64,000 bases of DNA, taken from positions 1,302,001-1,366,000 of the forward strand of contig NZ_CP014222.1 in assembly GCF_000969645.2 (NCBI RefSeq). The letters are read 5' to 3'. This document shows positions 8,548 to 18,742 of this stretch, piece by piece (the stretch's first letter is position 1; each line of letters starts with the position of its first letter). Position numbers and translations under genes: made by a program. The notes below the pieces were generated by a model. That model ran no database searches. It was not told where the DNA came from and saw only the letters and a list, made by a program, of their open reading frames with translations. Source of the stretch: Janthinobacterium sp. B9-8 (lineage in GTDB: Bacteria; Pseudomonadota; Gammaproteobacteria; Burkholderiales; Chitinibacteraceae).

Positions 8548-9345
8548 TTGGATACTTCTTTTGAACGTCGTTTTGGCGGTATTGCCCGTTTGTATGGATT
8601 GCCCGCATTAGAGCGCTTCCGGCAGGCTCATGTTTGTGTGGTTGGGGTGGGTGGTGTGGGATCTTGGGCTGCCGAGGCCTTGGCGCGCTCGGGCATTGGC
8701 CGTATCACGCTGATTGATCTGGATGATATCTGTGTATCCAATACCAATCGTCAACTGCCTGCGCTGGAAGGCAATTATGGGCGAATGAAAGTGGCGGCAC
8801 TGGCGGAGCGAATTGCCCAGATTAATCCAGAATGTGTCGTGGATAGGATTGAAGATTTTGTCAGTATTGATAATTTTGAAGAAACATTAGGCCGAGGCTA
8901 CGACGCGATTATTGACGCGATTGATTCGGTTAAAACCAAGGCGGCGATGATTGCCTGGTGCAAACGTCGCAAAATTCGCCTCGTGACGACCGGTGGCGCG
9001 GGCGGGCAAACGGATCCGACGCAAATTGCCGTCGTCGATTTATCCAAAACCATTAATGACCCGCTGGCATCTAAAGTGCGCTCGATCCTGCGCCGCGAAT
9101 ATGGCTTTGCTCAGCAGGGCAAAAAAATGGGCGTGGAATGCGTGTATTCTACCGAGCAGCTTGTCTATCCCCAGCCCGATGGCAGCGTATGTGGTCAAAA
9201 GCCTGATAGCAGCGAGGCGCCGCTGGGCTTGGGTTGTGAAGGCGGTTTTGGGGCCTCGGTGGCGGTCACTGGCTGCTTTGGTTTTGTTGCGGCAGCGCAG
9301 GTGTTAAAGCATTTGGCTAAGTCTGTTGTCGTGACGACAGAATAA
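8548..9345 (+). CDS. tcdA: tRNA threonylcarbamoyladenosine dehydratase
   Basis: TcdA (CsdL) is an E1-like enzyme that uses ATP to cyclise t6A37 of tRNA to ct6A. The 265-residue protein has ERRFGGIARLYG at the start, the Rossmann ATP loop GVGGVGSWAAEALARSG (about residues 33-49), LIDLDDICVSNTNRQ, AIDSVKTKAA and TTGGAGGQTDP, all typical of the TcdA branch of the ThiF/MoeB family, and lacks the zinc-binding CxxC pairs of MoeB. The start appears to be TTG at 8548, since MDTSFERRFGG aligns with the family N-terminus and no ATG lies nearby in frame. Confidence 0.93.
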   Translation: MDTSFERRFGGIARLYGLPALERFRQAHVCVVGVGGVGSWAAEALARSGIGRITLIDLDDICVSNTNRQLPALEGNYGRMKVAALAERIAQINPECVVDRIEDFVSIDNFEETLGRGYDAIIDAIDSVKTKAAMIAWCKRRKIRLVTTGGAGGQTDPTQIAVVDLSKTINDPLASKVRSILRREYGFAQQGKKMGVECVYSTEQLVYPQPDGSVCGQKPDSSEAPLGLGCEGGFGASVAVTGCFGFVAAAQVLKHLAKSVVVTTE

Positions 9346-9371
9346 AAAGGGGGCGTATCGTTGCTATGCTT

Positions 9372-9812
9372 TTATAGCGAAATTTGCATCGCGCTAAACC
9401 CCAGCTGCTGACTACTGCTACGGCTGATGCACCCCATCGCTCGGTAAAATAAAATCGCATTCGGGGCGGCATTGAGCCAGATGGCCTGCTTTTCACTTTT
9501 GCCTTTGCATTGATCGATCGCTGCAAGCATCAAGGCTTGGCCTAAGCCTTGGCCTTGGTATTCGGGGGAGACAAATAGGCTGCAAAGATTCCAGAATTTT
9601 TTAACCAGAATCACGCCAACAATTTCCCCGTCTAGGGTGCACTTTAGATGGCAGCCTTGATCTGGATTGGCATTCCACCAGTGCAAATTATCTGCAACAT
9701 TGCTGATGAATTCTTGCTGCATCTCTTGCGAAAAATCTAATGTTGCAATGGTTGCAGACATCAAAAATAAAAGCGCCTTGCTGTCGTCTGCGTGGATGGT
9801 TTCGATTTTCAT
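9372..9812 (-). CDS. GNAT family N-acetyltransferase
   Basis: This 146-residue single-domain protein is of the GNAT fold: CTLDGEIVGVILVKKFWNL (beta strands 2-4), acetyl-CoA loop VSPEYQGQGLGQALM (residues ~88-102) and the late strand/helix INAAPNAILFYRAMGC-like segment NAILFYRAMGC. The acetyl acceptor cannot be told. It is followed on the minus strand by tcdA on the other strand (convergent), and preceded by arfB in the same direction 86 bases away, so a common transcript is possible. Confidence 0.85.
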   Translation of the reverse strand: MKIETIHADDSKALLFLMSATIATLDFSQEMQQEFISNVADNLHWWNANPDQGCHLKCTLDGEIVGVILVKKFWNLCSLFVSPEYQGQGLGQALMLAAIDQCKGKSEKQAIWLNAAPNAILFYRAMGCISRSSSQQLGFSAMQISL

Positions 9813-9898
9813 ATTGCGCTCTCATCGCCTTGGCTAAAGCTGGATCCCCGATAAAAGCCCTCGAGGATGACGGTAGATATTGTTTCAGACTAGCCAGC

Positions 9899-10306
9899 TT
9901 AGTCATTCACCTTGCCCCGCAAGGCCTTAATACTTCCTCGCTTATTTTTACTATCTAGCCGCCTTGTTTGCGAGCCCTTGGTGGGGCGGGTGGCTTTGCG
10001 TGGCGCTGTGACGGTGGCGACGCTTTCTACTAATTCAAATAAACGCAAAATACCATCGGCGCGGTTTTGTTCCTGGCTGCGGTATTGCTGCGCCTTAATC
10101 ACCACCACGCCTTCTTTATTGATGCGCTGATCGCCAAGCGCTAACAGCCGCTCTTTTAGCGGCAGGGGCAGGGATGAGGCGGTGATATCAAAGCGCAAAT
10201 GCACTGCACTCGATACCTTGTTCACATTCTGCCCACCCGAGCCTTGAGCACGGATGGCGGAGAACTCCATCTCGGCTTCGGGAATGTTAAAACGGATTGT
10301 CAGCAT
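9899..10306 (-). CDS. arfB: Alternative ribosome-rescue factor ArfB (YaeJ), peptidyl-tRNA hydrolase
   Basis: ArfB rescues ribosomes stalled at mRNA ends; its tail enters the empty mRNA channel and its GGQ loop hydrolyses peptidyl-tRNA. The 135-residue protein has the release-factor GGQ in RAQGSGGQNVNKVSSAVHLR (residues 24-26) and a basic, flexible tail (ATRPTKGSQTRRLDSKNKRG) ending in GKVND. No codon-recognition domain is present, which separates it from RF1/RF2. Confidence 0.95.
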   Translation of the reverse strand: MLTIRFNIPEAEMEFSAIRAQGSGGQNVNKVSSAVHLRFDITASSLPLPLKERLLALGDQRINKEGVVVIKAQQYRSQEQNRADGILRLFELVESVATVTAPRKATRPTKGSQTRRLDSKNKRGSIKALRGKVND

Positions 10307-10410
10307 ATTGAATGACTACTCATAAAAAACGACAGCTTATGCCACGGAAAAACAGGGATGTGAGCAGGGAAATACATTGGTTTTCGGTAACTCAAAAGAA
10401 ATAACGCGCT

Positions 10411-10487
10411 TGTAGGGTGGGCAAGTTTTTATGCCCACGCGGCAGTGCTACCGCGTGGGCACGATAAAGCGCTGTGCCCACCCTACG
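10411..10487. repeat. Nested palindromic element, copy A
   Basis: Outer inverted repeats gtagggtgggca (10412-10423) and tgcccaccctac (10474-10486) enclose a second hairpin made of tgcccacgcgg and ccgcgtgggca (about 10432-10461). It lies between arfB and ftsK. The ends resemble two other sites in this window (21759-21830 and 51998-52028), so it belongs to a dispersed small repeat family. It may also act as a terminator for ftsK, though no long T run follows. Confidence 0.75.
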
Positions 10488-10497
10488 TTTTGTATGA

Positions 10498-13449
10498 TCA
10501 CGATTCCATCGCTGGTGGGGCTAATACCGTGCGATTGCCATTACTTTCCATCTGACTGACGATGCCGGCGTTTTCCATTTGGTCGATCAATCTTGCTGCG
10601 CGGTTATAGCCGATTCTAAGCTGGCGCTGTACTGCTGATATTGATGCGCGGCGGCTTTTTAGCACCAAGGCCACGGCTTCGTCGTAAAGCGGATCGCTTT
10701 CGCTGCCTTCATTATTGTTATTGATATTGGATGCGCTGGCTTCGGCATCAAAGCCGCCATTTAAGACGCCATCAATATAATTTGGTTCGCCAAATTGCTT
10801 GAGATGCTCCACCACGCGGTGTACTTCATTGTCGTCAACAAAAGCGCCGTGAATGCGCTGTGGATAGCCAGAGCCGGGGGGCAAGAACAGCATATCGCCT
10901 TGCCCAAGCAGCGCTTCTGCGCCCATTTGATCGAGAATGGTGCGGCTATCGATCTTGCTGGAGACTTGAAACGCTAAACGCGTTGGGATATTGGCTTTAA
11001 TCAGGCCAGTAATCACATCCACTGAGGGGCGTTGCGTCGCCAAGATCAGATGAATCCCTGCGGCGCGGGCCTTTTGCGCTAGGCGGGCAATCAGCTCTTC
11101 AATTTTTTTGCCGGCCACCATCATCAGGTCGGCAAATTCATCGACTACCACCACAATAAACGGCAGATGCTCAAGCGCTTCTGGCTCGTCGGGTGTTAAT
11201 GAGAATGGATTAGTCAACCGCTCACCACGTTGCTCGGCTTCGCGAATCTTTTGGTTGAAACCTGCCAGATTGCGTACGCCAAAAGTGCTGAGTAAGCGAT
11301 AGCGTTTTTCCATTTCGGCCACGCACCAGTTCAAGGCATTGGCGGCCAGCTTCATATCGGTGACCACCGGCGCAAGCAGGTGAGGGATGCCATCGTAAAC
11401 CGATAATTCCAACATCTTTGGGTCGACCATAATAAAGCGCACTTCTTCGGGGGTGGCCTTATACAGCAGCGATAAAATCATCGCATTCACGCCAACTGAT
11501 TTACCCGAGCCAGTCGTACCTGCCACCAACATATGCGGCGCTTTGGCGAGATCAGTGACCACGGGTGCGCCGGTAATATCTTTGCCCAGTGCAATGGTCA
11601 GCTTGCTTTGATTTTGCAGATAAACATCGGAGGATAAAATCTCGGATAAGCGAATCATTTGCCGTGTGGGATTGGGTAATTCCAGCCCCATGCAGGTTTT
11701 GCCCGGAATGGTTTCGACCACACGGATGGAAACGAGGCCCAAGGCACGCGCCAAATCTTTCATTAAATTGACAATCTGCGCGCCACGCACCCCAACGGCA
11801 GGCTCGATCTCGTAGCGGGTAATCACGGGCCCAGCGTAAGCATCGAGCACCGAGGCTTTTACTCGAAACTCGGCCAGTTTTTCTTCAATCAAAATGCCAC
11901 GGTCTAAAAGATCGTCCTGGCTGATGGTTTCAATCGCAGGGTCTGGCGGGTGCAATAGGCTAAGGGACGGCATAAAGTCGTCGCTATAGTGCACAGGCTC
12001 GGCAGGGGGTAGTGGAGCGGGTGTAGGCGGCTTAGACCAAGTGAGCGCATTCTCTGGTGTACTAGAGAGTGTTGCTTGAACTGTTGCTGCAACGATAGGG
12101 GCAGGCGTGTTGGCTGGAATAGGCGCTGGAATGGCTGCCGCTTCCGGTGGCTCTGGAATCGTGCTTGTTGCTACATCAGGCTCGATCAGCAATGACGCCA
12201 TTGTTGGTGCTAAAGGGGCTTGGTAAAGCTCAGGCGGCGGGCTGATGGCCTCTGGTTCTTCTTCTAGCAAGAAAACGGCTGCCGGAGTCGGGCTGGGTAG
12301 AGGTTCTGGCTCAATAATGGCTTGCAGCGTAATGGTTTCGCTAGGCTCCCAGTGAAGCGGCACAGGCGCTGTTATCGTGTCGGCGGGCGGAGCGACCGAT
12401 AATGCGCTGGTCAGAGCAATTTCTTGCTCGGCTATGTTTGCAAGCGGCGGGGAGAGGGGTAAATCACTGAACGTGGGCTCAGTGCGTGTCACAAGGGGCG
12501 GGGCGATTTTTGGCTCAAGCTGAAATAGGCGCGGGCTGGCTTTAATGGGTGTGCTAACTTTTGGGCTGCGGCTCGGAAGCGGTGCAGGCTCTGCTGTTTT
12601 GCCGTGTATGGCAGACAAGCGCTGATGAATTTCTTCACTCGCAATCAGCGGTAAGGCAGCAGGCGCACTTGGGCGAGGCCGTTCGATATGGCTCTTTACC
12701 CGATGATCACTTTGTAAATGTTGCCGGATTTGGGATAAATCAATCAATGGAAGCGGGTTGGCTGCTGGCGCAGCCGTTGGTGTTGTGTTTTTAAAGTGCT
12801 GAAATAGCTCGTCCTTATGGATGGGCGGCTGACTATTGAGCGTAATAGGGCTGGCTGGCTGTGCATGTGGTGGCAATGGAGTGGGCACAGCAGTTGCTGC
12901 ACCGCGCTGAGCACGATGCGGGCTTGGGCTTGTAGAGGGGGCAGTAGGCTCTGCAATGGCGGCTTCTTTGATCTCTTCATCATCCCAGCCTGCTTCGCTT
13001 TCTTCTTCACTTGCTTCAGGCGCGTCAAAATCATCGTGATGGTTCGGGTCAAATTGCGCTTTAATCCCTTCAATGATTGCTTGCCAGCCTGTTTCAATGG
13101 CGAGGCCCGTACGCTCAAGGATGTCGCTCCATGGTTTATGTCGCCATAGCGGTACACCTAAGCCCAGCCCGACTGAAAAAAGCAGCGCTGATAAAATAGC
13201 CGAATAGCCCAATAAGCTTTGCCCGCCCGCCAGCGTGGCAAGGGTGATGGCAAAGCCGATATATTCAATTGTGGATTGTTTTTGTGGCTTCCATACCCGC
13301 TCTAATGCAAAAAATGCGCAAAGCCAGGCGGCGAGGCCAATATGCGGATTGAACCCAAGTAGCACGATTAAAATAAAAGCAGGGCAAAGCCAGGCTAAAC
13401 GGGCCGTTTGCAATAGGTGGTTGATTCGGGAAATGAATCGAATAGGCAT
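10498..13449 (-). CDS. ftsK: DNA translocase FtsK
   Basis: FtsK sits at the division septum, pumps chromosomal DNA and activates XerCD at dif. The 983-residue protein has a short N-terminal membrane part (about four segments in residues 15-105), a long Pro/Ala/Glu-rich linker (about 110-480), and the motor: alpha/beta domains with Walker [16 protein letters not shown], Walker [13 protein letters not shown] and [20 protein letters not shown], then a C-terminal winged-helix gamma domain ([20 protein letters not shown] to NRTVLAPP) that reads KOPS sites. The start is ATG at 13449. Single gene, facing away from the MFS gene's end. Confidence 0.96.
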   Translation of the reverse strand: MPIRFISRINHLLQTARLAWLCPAFILIVLLGFNPHIGLAAWLCAFFALERVWKPQKQSTIEYIGFAITLATLAGGQSLLGYSAILSALLFSVGLGLGVPLWRHKPWSDILERTGLAIETGWQAIIEGIKAQFDPNHHDDFDAPEASEEESEAGWDDEEIKEAAIAEPTAPSTSPSPHRAQRGAATAVPTPLPPHAQPASPITLNSQPPIHKDELFQHFKNTTPTAAPAANPLPLIDLSQIRQHLQSDHRVKSHIERPRPSAPAALPLIASEEIHQRLSAIHGKTAEPAPLPSRSPKVSTPIKASPRLFQLEPKIAPPLVTRTEPTFSDLPLSPPLANIAEQEIALTSALSVAPPADTITAPVPLHWEPSETITLQAIIEPEPLPSPTPAAVFLLEEEPEAISPPPELYQAPLAPTMASLLIEPDVATSTIPEPPEAAAIPAPIPANTPAPIVAATVQATLSSTPENALTWSKPPTPAPLPPAEPVHYSDDFMPSLSLLHPPDPAIETISQDDLLDRGILIEEKLAEFRVKASVLDAYAGPVITRYEIEPAVGVRGAQIVNLMKDLARALGLVSIRVVETIPGKTCMGLELPNPTRQMIRLSEILSSDVYLQNQSKLTIALGKDITGAPVVTDLAKAPHMLVAGTTGSGKSVGVNAMILSLLYKATPEEVRFIMVDPKMLELSVYDGIPHLLAPVVTDMKLAANALNWCVAEMEKRYRLLSTFGVRNLAGFNQKIREAEQRGERLTNPFSLTPDEPEALEHLPFIVVVVDEFADLMMVAGKKIEELIARLAQKARAAGIHLILATQRPSVDVITGLIKANIPTRLAFQVSSKIDSRTILDQMGAEALLGQGDMLFLPPGSGYPQRIHGAFVDDNEVHRVVEHLKQFGEPNYIDGVLNGGFDAEASASNINNNNEGSESDPLYDEAVALVLKSRRASISAVQRQLRIGYNRAARLIDQMENAGIVSQMESNGNRTVLAPPAMES

Positions 13450-13650
13450 GTTTTTACAAATCCAAGACAGCAGAAATAGGCAGAACCGGCATTATCCACT
13501 TCCTCAGGGATAACGCCAATCAGCAAAAAGGCCAGAGCTTACTGCACTTGTTTTTGTGGGGCGAGCTAAAAAACAGATCAACGCTTTTTTATAGGGCATT
13601 CAGGCGCAAAAGCGCCCAAATTCCTCGTGTTTTTATACGCAGCTGAGAAA

Positions 13651-14973
13651 TTATGCGCTCTTTTGTAAATCCAGTTTTTCTGCCACGACTAAATCAAATA
13701 GCTCGGGATGTTGTGTGGCGTACCAGTTTTTTACTTCGTGGTGATCTAAGGCTAAAAAGGCCCGGACATTAGGCAGTAAGGGGAAGGTGATCGCGACTAA
13801 AAAAATACCGAGGCCAAATGTGGCATAAACCGCATCAATATCAACTATGCCAAGCGCGATGCCTGCAATAGCTGGCCCTAGCATGCTTGCCAGATTCATT
13901 ACCATAAAGTTAACCGAAGAAAACCGGGCGCGAAAATGGTCCGGTACAGCGAGTTGTCGATGGGTTTGGCCAACAAGCTGGCTGATGGATAAAGCAAAGC
14001 CTGTTATGCCAAAGCTTAAAACCAGCATCCAGCCTTGGTTGCTGAAGGCGGTGGCGCAGATGCCTAGTGCCAAGGTGAGGATAGCTGCAAGCGCCGCGCG
14101 AAATCGCCCCTGCCACTCGATTACTTTAGCCGCTCCCCATAAAGCACCGAGTAACATCCCCATGCCTAGTGCGGCTTCGGTACCACCTAGCCACTGGGCG
14201 CCTAGCTGCAAAGAATGGATTTTTAGCGGCAGTAACATGCCGATGGCCGGGGAAAAAAACAGCATGGTAAAAAAGCCAAAAATCGTCCAGCTGCGATCAA
14301 TGGGGATTTTCCATTTTGCATGTAAACCAGCGCGAACTTCGGCACTCCAATGGCTTTGCATCGCTTTATTTGAGGGCGTGATGGCAGGAATGGCAAAGGC
14401 CGAGAGGGCTGCAATGAACAGCGTGGCCGTATAAACCCATAAAGCGAAAGAAATGCTACTGAAGGCCACGACCAGCCCGCCCACTACTGGCCCGGCTAGC
14501 CGCCCGAGTGATTGCGCACTTTTTTGCAGGCTTAAAGCATCTGCTAAGCGCTTGGCGCTGACTAAATCGGCGGCGATGCTGGATACGGCAGGCAAGACCA
14601 TTGCGAATGCAATGACGTCAAACGAGTAAATAAAAATAATCAGCCCAATATGATACAAGCCCAAGCTTGCCATTACAGCCAAGCCAAGTGCGGTTATCAC
14701 AGCGGCAAGCAGGCCCCAGGCAATGATGCGGGATTTAGGCAGGCGATCTCCGTGAGCAGAAAGCAGCGGCAGGGCAACCAGCATGGTGAGTGCGGCTGTT
14801 ACGCCAAAAATCGATAAATCGGCCGCACCACCATGCGTCACGATCCACCAGCTAATTGCCACACTACCTGTGGTGAGCGAGAGCACCGCTAATACATCAC
14901 ATAGCAAAAGAAAAGGAAAAGCATGGCCCAGGCCTTGCCATTTATTGCGAAAAGAAGCGGGCATAGGAATCAC
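13651..14973 (-). CDS. MFS transporter, EntS-like
   Basis: The 440-residue protein has about 12 hydrophobic segments, the pattern of a major facilitator superfamily exporter. Visible parts include LSLTTGSVAISWWIV, the loop after TM2 with SAHGDRLPKSRII (motif A-like) and a second-half equivalent. Topology resembles the EntS/MefA group (drug or siderophore export), but no siderophore genes are near and the substrate is unknown. Start is GTG 14973 or ATG 14964; neither has a clear ribosome binding site. Confidence 0.85.
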   Translation of the reverse strand: MIPMPASFRNKWQGLGHAFPFLLLCDVLAVLSLTTGSVAISWWIVTHGGAADLSIFGVTAALTMLVALPLLSAHGDRLPKSRIIAWGLLAAVITALGLAVMASLGLYHIGLIIFIYSFDVIAFAMVLPAVSSIAADLVSAKRLADALSLQKSAQSLGRLAGPVVGGLVVAFSSISFALWVYTATLFIAALSAFAIPAITPSNKAMQSHWSAEVRAGLHAKWKIPIDRSWTIFGFFTMLFFSPAIGMLLPLKIHSLQLGAQWLGGTEAALGMGMLLGALWGAAKVIEWQGRFRAALAAILTLALGICATAFSNQGWMLVLSFGITGFALSISQLVGQTHRQLAVPDHFRARFSSVNFMVMNLASMLGPAIAGIALGIVDIDAVYATFGLGIFLVAITFPLLPNVRAFLALDHHEVKNWYATQHPELFDLVVAEKLDLQKSA

Positions 14974-15214
14974 GTCTGAAAGTGGAAATTGATTCTAACA
15001 GCTTACTGTACGATGACAAATTACTTTATTTGTTTGGCATTTTTTGCTGGGTGGATAGAAATTGTTGTGGTTGTTCAGCATTTATAAAGAGACTTTAGGA
15101 GGGTGTTATCACTGCGTTTTACACCAAACACCCCTCTGTCATGCGTCATGTCTTATACGGCTTGTCTTCCCCCCCTCTGTGGCATTTGCTCAACTACAGC
15201 CTGCTGGAGTGCGC

Positions 15215-18200
15215 ATGATGGATACGGAATACAGAATAAAGCGCATTGCTTTTTGGATGTTGCTGGCAAGCCAGTTTTTATATGCAGTTTTCTTTATCTG
15301 GATGTGTGTTCGTTGGGGGCCGCTAGAGCAGCATAAGGCGATTGCGGATGTTTTATTTACTCTTCCCTTAGTGCCGGCTTGCGTGGTGGTTTGGTGTGTT
15401 TTTGTGTTGCGCCCAAGCCAGCGCAGTATTCTGTTTATTGGGCTTGCGGTGAGTAGTTATTTGCTGGCGTCGGTGATTTGGGATTTTATTGAAATTGTTT
15501 TGAATGAAAAGCCTTTTCCATCGGTAGCCGATGTGTTTTACCTGATGAGCAATGTATTTATCATTTTTGCGATAGCATCTTTGCCACAAAAAAGCCGGCA
15601 GGATACGGGGCATCAGCTGCTGGATGTGGCAATTGTTGTGGCAGTAGCGATTATTTTTTCTTGGCACTTTATCTTGCGACCGACGTTTACGACCTTGGGC
15701 GGGGAGATGCTGTCTGTCTCGGTGGCGCTTGCTTATCCGGTGATTGATCTGGTGTTTTTTGCGCTGCTTTTACGTCATCTTGCCTTGCAGTCATCTCCTC
15801 TTACCCTCGATCAACTGCTACTTAGTGCTGCTGTCGGCATGGCGATTGTTGGTGATGCTTGTTACTACCTTTTGGTGGCTTCTGCTACAGATGTCACGAT
15901 TTCCTGGGCTAATTTATTACTCGCTGGGTTTAATTGTCTGCTGGCGGCAGCATGCTATACCAGCCTGTCGCCGCGTAAGCTCTGGCAGCGCACCTTTGTT
16001 TTGGCTGCGCCGGTCAAGCGTACCTTGCCTTATCTTGCCGTGCTGGCGTGCTATAGCTTGCTTTTGTGGCTGGGGCCGCAGGCCAGTGATGTGCAGTGGG
16101 GAACCGCGCTCGTCACTTTACTTGTGGTCATACGGCAAATCATCACTCTGGATGCCAATGCTAAGCTTAATCAGGCTTTACAGCAGGCGATGGAGCAGGC
16201 TGAAGTGGCCAATGAGGCTAAGGGGCGCTTTCTGGCTAATGTAAGCCATGAACTACGCACGCCGCTGACTTTGATTCTGGCTCCTTTGGAATCCTTACTT
16301 TGCGCCTTGCCGCCATCAGAGCGTGGTCAATTTGAGCGGGTAAAGCGTAATGCGCTGCTGCTTATGAACCGGGTCAATGATTTATTGGATTACTCCAGAT
16401 TAGATGCCGGGGCTTTTGTGCCGCGCTTTGAGAAAATTAATTTGCAGGAGATGCTGTTTAATCTTACTGATTCGGCGAAAGAATTAGCCAAAAGCAAGGC
16501 TTGTACTTTAAATGTGAAGCTTGATCCTGCTTTAGAAATCGTGGTGGCTGATCGCAGTGCCTTAGAAAAAATACTACTGAATTTATTAAGTAACGCCCTG
16601 AAATTTACCCCCGATGGCGGTGAAATCAATATCACGGGCAAAGTAATCAATGATGCTGCTTTTCAATTACAGGTTGCAGACAACGGAATGGGTATTTCCA
16701 GTGAGCAACAGGTACTGTTATTTAAGCGCTTTCAGCAGCTAGATGCCGGGGAAAATCGTCGTTATCACGGGACGGGCATCGGGCTTGCTTTGGTTAAAGA
16801 GCTGGCAGAGCAAATGGGCGGAAGCGTGGCATTGGTCAGCCAGTTAGGGGAAGGCGCTTGTTTTAGTGTGAATTTGCCTCGCAATGTAGAAGCCTCGGCC
16901 GCATCTGCTCCCTTGCCAGATACAGATACTTTGCGCCGCGCGCGGTTTCAGGTGCTGGCACCATTGGTGGGCAATAAGCTCCGGCAGGCTAGTCCTGATC
17001 GCGTGTTGGTCATCGATGATAATCCCGATATGTGCGCCTATATCGCTGATTTACTTCGTGATGATTGCACGGTATTTGTGGCAGCTAATGGCCGTGATGC
17101 ATGGGGTATTTTGCAGCATCAGGCGCTTGATCTGGTGCTCTCCGATGTGATGATGCCCGAAGTAGATGGCATTGCTTTGCTGGCCAGAATTAAAAACACG
17201 CCTGCTTTAGCACATCTGCCTGTTATTTTATTAACAGCAAGAGGCGGAGACGAGGCACGGGTATCTGGCTTAGCCAGCGGGGCCGATGATTATATTTCCA
17301 AGCCTTTTTCTGCTGAGGAGCTGCGGGCGCGGGTTCGGGCTGCTTTGCGTACCTGCCATATGCATCAGCAATTGCAGCAGGCGGCTCACGATGGCGGTGT
17401 AAGGATGCTGGCTTCAGGTATGTTGCATGATTTGGGCAACGCCCTGAATGGCGTAACGGTGACGACCAGTGGGTTGCAGGATTATGTAAGTAGCTCAAAG
17501 CTGCAATTGCTGCATCAACTGGCCGATTTATTAGATCAAAACAGTGAAAATCTGGCTGAGTTTTTGCAAAACGATGAGCGTGGTAAGGCCATCCCTGCTT
17601 TTATCCGGCAGCTTTCCCAGCAATTAACGCTGGAGCATCAATATATCGAGCATAAATTAGGCGTATTAGCCCGCAGCGCTAATCATGCAAGCAAAGTCAT
17701 CACTGATCAAAGAAATGGCATGGTGAAATCAGGCAGCCATTTGTGCGAATTTATCCCGCTTGATGCTTTGCTTGAACATGCCATTTTGCTGGCAGATTCC
17801 TTGTTTGATTTTAAAGACGTGCAGATTGAAAGGGATTATCAAGATGCGGTAGCCGTACTGGCTGATCGGCATAAATTATTGCAATTATTAATTAATTTAT
17901 TGCATAACGCCTTACAGGCTTTAGAGCTGTCTGCAGCCAGCCCCAAAAAAATTATTCTGCGTACGTGCAGCGATGGCGGGCGGGTTAGCCTGCGTATTCA
18001 GGATAACGGTGTAGGAATGAGCGTTGATCAGCTAGCTACACTCTTTGATCAAGGGAGTAGCAGCAAGGGAGAAGGTCATGGCTGGGGCCTGCATAGTGCC
18101 GCTAATTGGTCGCTGGAGATGGGAGGTAAATTGCGGGTAGAGAGTGCAGGTATTGGCTTGGGAGCGTGCTTTACGCTGGAGTTATCGGCTTGTTTGGATG

Positions 18201-18238
18201 AAGTAATCAAACAGCCGCAGGGAGTGGTCGATGTCTGA
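15215..18238 (+). CDS. Membrane hybrid histidine kinase with two kinase modules (HK-receiver-HK)
   Basis: From ATG 15215 (ctggag upstream) the protein has 1007 residues. Residues ~1-290 contain 8-9 hydrophobic segments with no recognised sensor domain. Then come a HisKA domain (phosphoacceptor His345 in NVSHELRTPL), HATPase (LLNLLSNALKFTPDGGE, GTGIGLALVKEL), a receiver (VLVIDDNPDM, Asp644 in LSDVMMPEVDG, LLTARGG, Lys in ISKPFSAEELRARV) and a second kinase core with His738 in GMLHDLGNALNG and another HATPase (LINLLHNALQAL; GHGWGLHSAANW). The second core resembles the HDLGNxL kinases. It overlaps the next receiver gene by 8 bases, its likely phosphorelay target. Confidence 0.9.
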   Translation: MMDTEYRIKRIAFWMLLASQFLYAVFFIWMCVRWGPLEQHKAIADVLFTLPLVPACVVVWCVFVLRPSQRSILFIGLAVSSYLLASVIWDFIEIVLNEKPFPSVADVFYLMSNVFIIFAIASLPQKSRQDTGHQLLDVAIVVAVAIIFSWHFILRPTFTTLGGEMLSVSVALAYPVIDLVFFALLLRHLALQSSPLTLDQLLLSAAVGMAIVGDACYYLLVASATDVTISWANLLLAGFNCLLAAACYTSLSPRKLWQRTFVLAAPVKRTLPYLAVLACYSLLLWLGPQASDVQWGTALVTLLVVIRQIITLDANAKLNQALQQAMEQAEVANEAKGRFLANVSHELRTPLTLILAPLESLLCALPPSERGQFERVKRNALLLMNRVNDLLDYSRLDAGAFVPRFEKINLQEMLFNLTDSAKELAKSKACTLNVKLDPALEIVVADRSALEKILLNLLSNALKFTPDGGEINITGKVINDAAFQLQVADNGMGISSEQQVLLFKRFQQLDAGENRRYHGTGIGLALVKELAEQMGGSVALVSQLGEGACFSVNLPRNVEASAASAPLPDTDTLRRARFQVLAPLVGNKLRQASPDRVLVIDDNPDMCAYIADLLRDDCTVFVAANGRDAWGILQHQALDLVLSDVMMPEVDGIALLARIKNTPALAHLPVILLTARGGDEARVSGLASGADDYISKPFSAEELRARVRAALRTCHMHQQLQQAAHDGGVRMLASGMLHDLGNALNGVTVTTSGLQDYVSSSKLQLLHQLADLLDQNSENLAEFLQNDERGKAIPAFIRQLSQQLTLEHQYIEHKLGVLARSANHASKVITDQRNGMVKSGSHLCEFIPLDALLEHAILLADSLFDFKDVQIERDYQDAVAVLADRHKLLQLLINLLHNALQALELSAASPKKIILRTCSDGGRVSLRIQDNGVGMSVDQLATLFDQGSSSKGEGHGWGLHSAANWSLEMGGKLRVESAGIGLGACFTLELSACLDEVIKQPQGVVDV

Positions 18239-18698
18239 GATTCGTATTTTAGTAGTGGATGATAATCAAGATAATCTGGCGCTGTACCGGGATATTCTGG
18301 TGCCTGATTTGCCTGTGGTGAGTGAACGTCTATCTGCTTTGGAAGCCACACTCTTTGCGACTGTTGAGCTCACTGTGAATGCACCACAGTTTGTACTTGA
18401 TTTAGAATCCGATGGGGAAACCGCTTGCCAGCGTGTGCAGTATGCGTGGCGCTGTGGCTGGTTTTATGACCTGGCTTTTGTCGATATGCGTATGCCTGGC
18501 GGCTGGAGCGGGCTGGAAACCATTACACAATTATGGCGGCAAGACCCGCGTTTGCCGGTGGTGATTTGTAGTGCTTATAGCGATTACTCATGGGAAGATA
18601 TTACTCAGCTTTTGGGGCATGCCGGCCAGTTAAAAATGCTCAGAAAACCATTTGAACGCCAGCAGGTGCTGGAGCTAGCTTTAGATGCAAGCAAATAA
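18231..18698 (+). CDS. Single-domain response regulator with an insertion
   Basis: The 155-residue protein is only a receiver domain: acidic pair in ILVVDDNQDNLALY, phosphoacceptor Asp85 in AFVDMRMPGGWSGLETI, Ser/Thr switch in VVICSAYSDYSW and Lys in MLRKPFERQQVLE. A standard receiver has its Asp near position 55; here about 28 extra residues (ERLSALEATLFATVELTV and following) lie between helix 1 and beta 2. No output domain is present, so it would act as a phosphorelay carrier or by binding a partner. It starts inside the kinase gene (8-base overlap), so the two are co-translated. Confidence 0.88.
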   Translation: MSEIRILVVDDNQDNLALYRDILVPDLPVVSERLSALEATLFATVELTVNAPQFVLDLESDGETACQRVQYAWRCGWFYDLAFVDMRMPGGWSGLETITQLWRQDPRLPVVICSAYSDYSWEDITQLLGHAGQLKMLRKPFERQQVLELALDASK

Positions 18699-18726
18699 TA
18701 AAAGCCGCTTGCGCGGCTTTTATTAT
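18695..18726. terminator. Bidirectional terminator between the receiver gene and the arn cluster
   Basis: ataataaaagccgc (18695-18708) pairs perfectly with gcggcttttattat (18713-18726) around ttgc, with A and T runs inside the stem, so it works on both strands for the converging genes. Confidence 0.9.
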
Positions 18727-18742
18727 GGGTGAAGACGGTTAA

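Noticed and set aside
13847..14434. 195-codon plus-strand frame inside the MFS gene
   Set aside because: It is the reverse-complement shadow of a clear membrane transporter gene and has no domain of its own.
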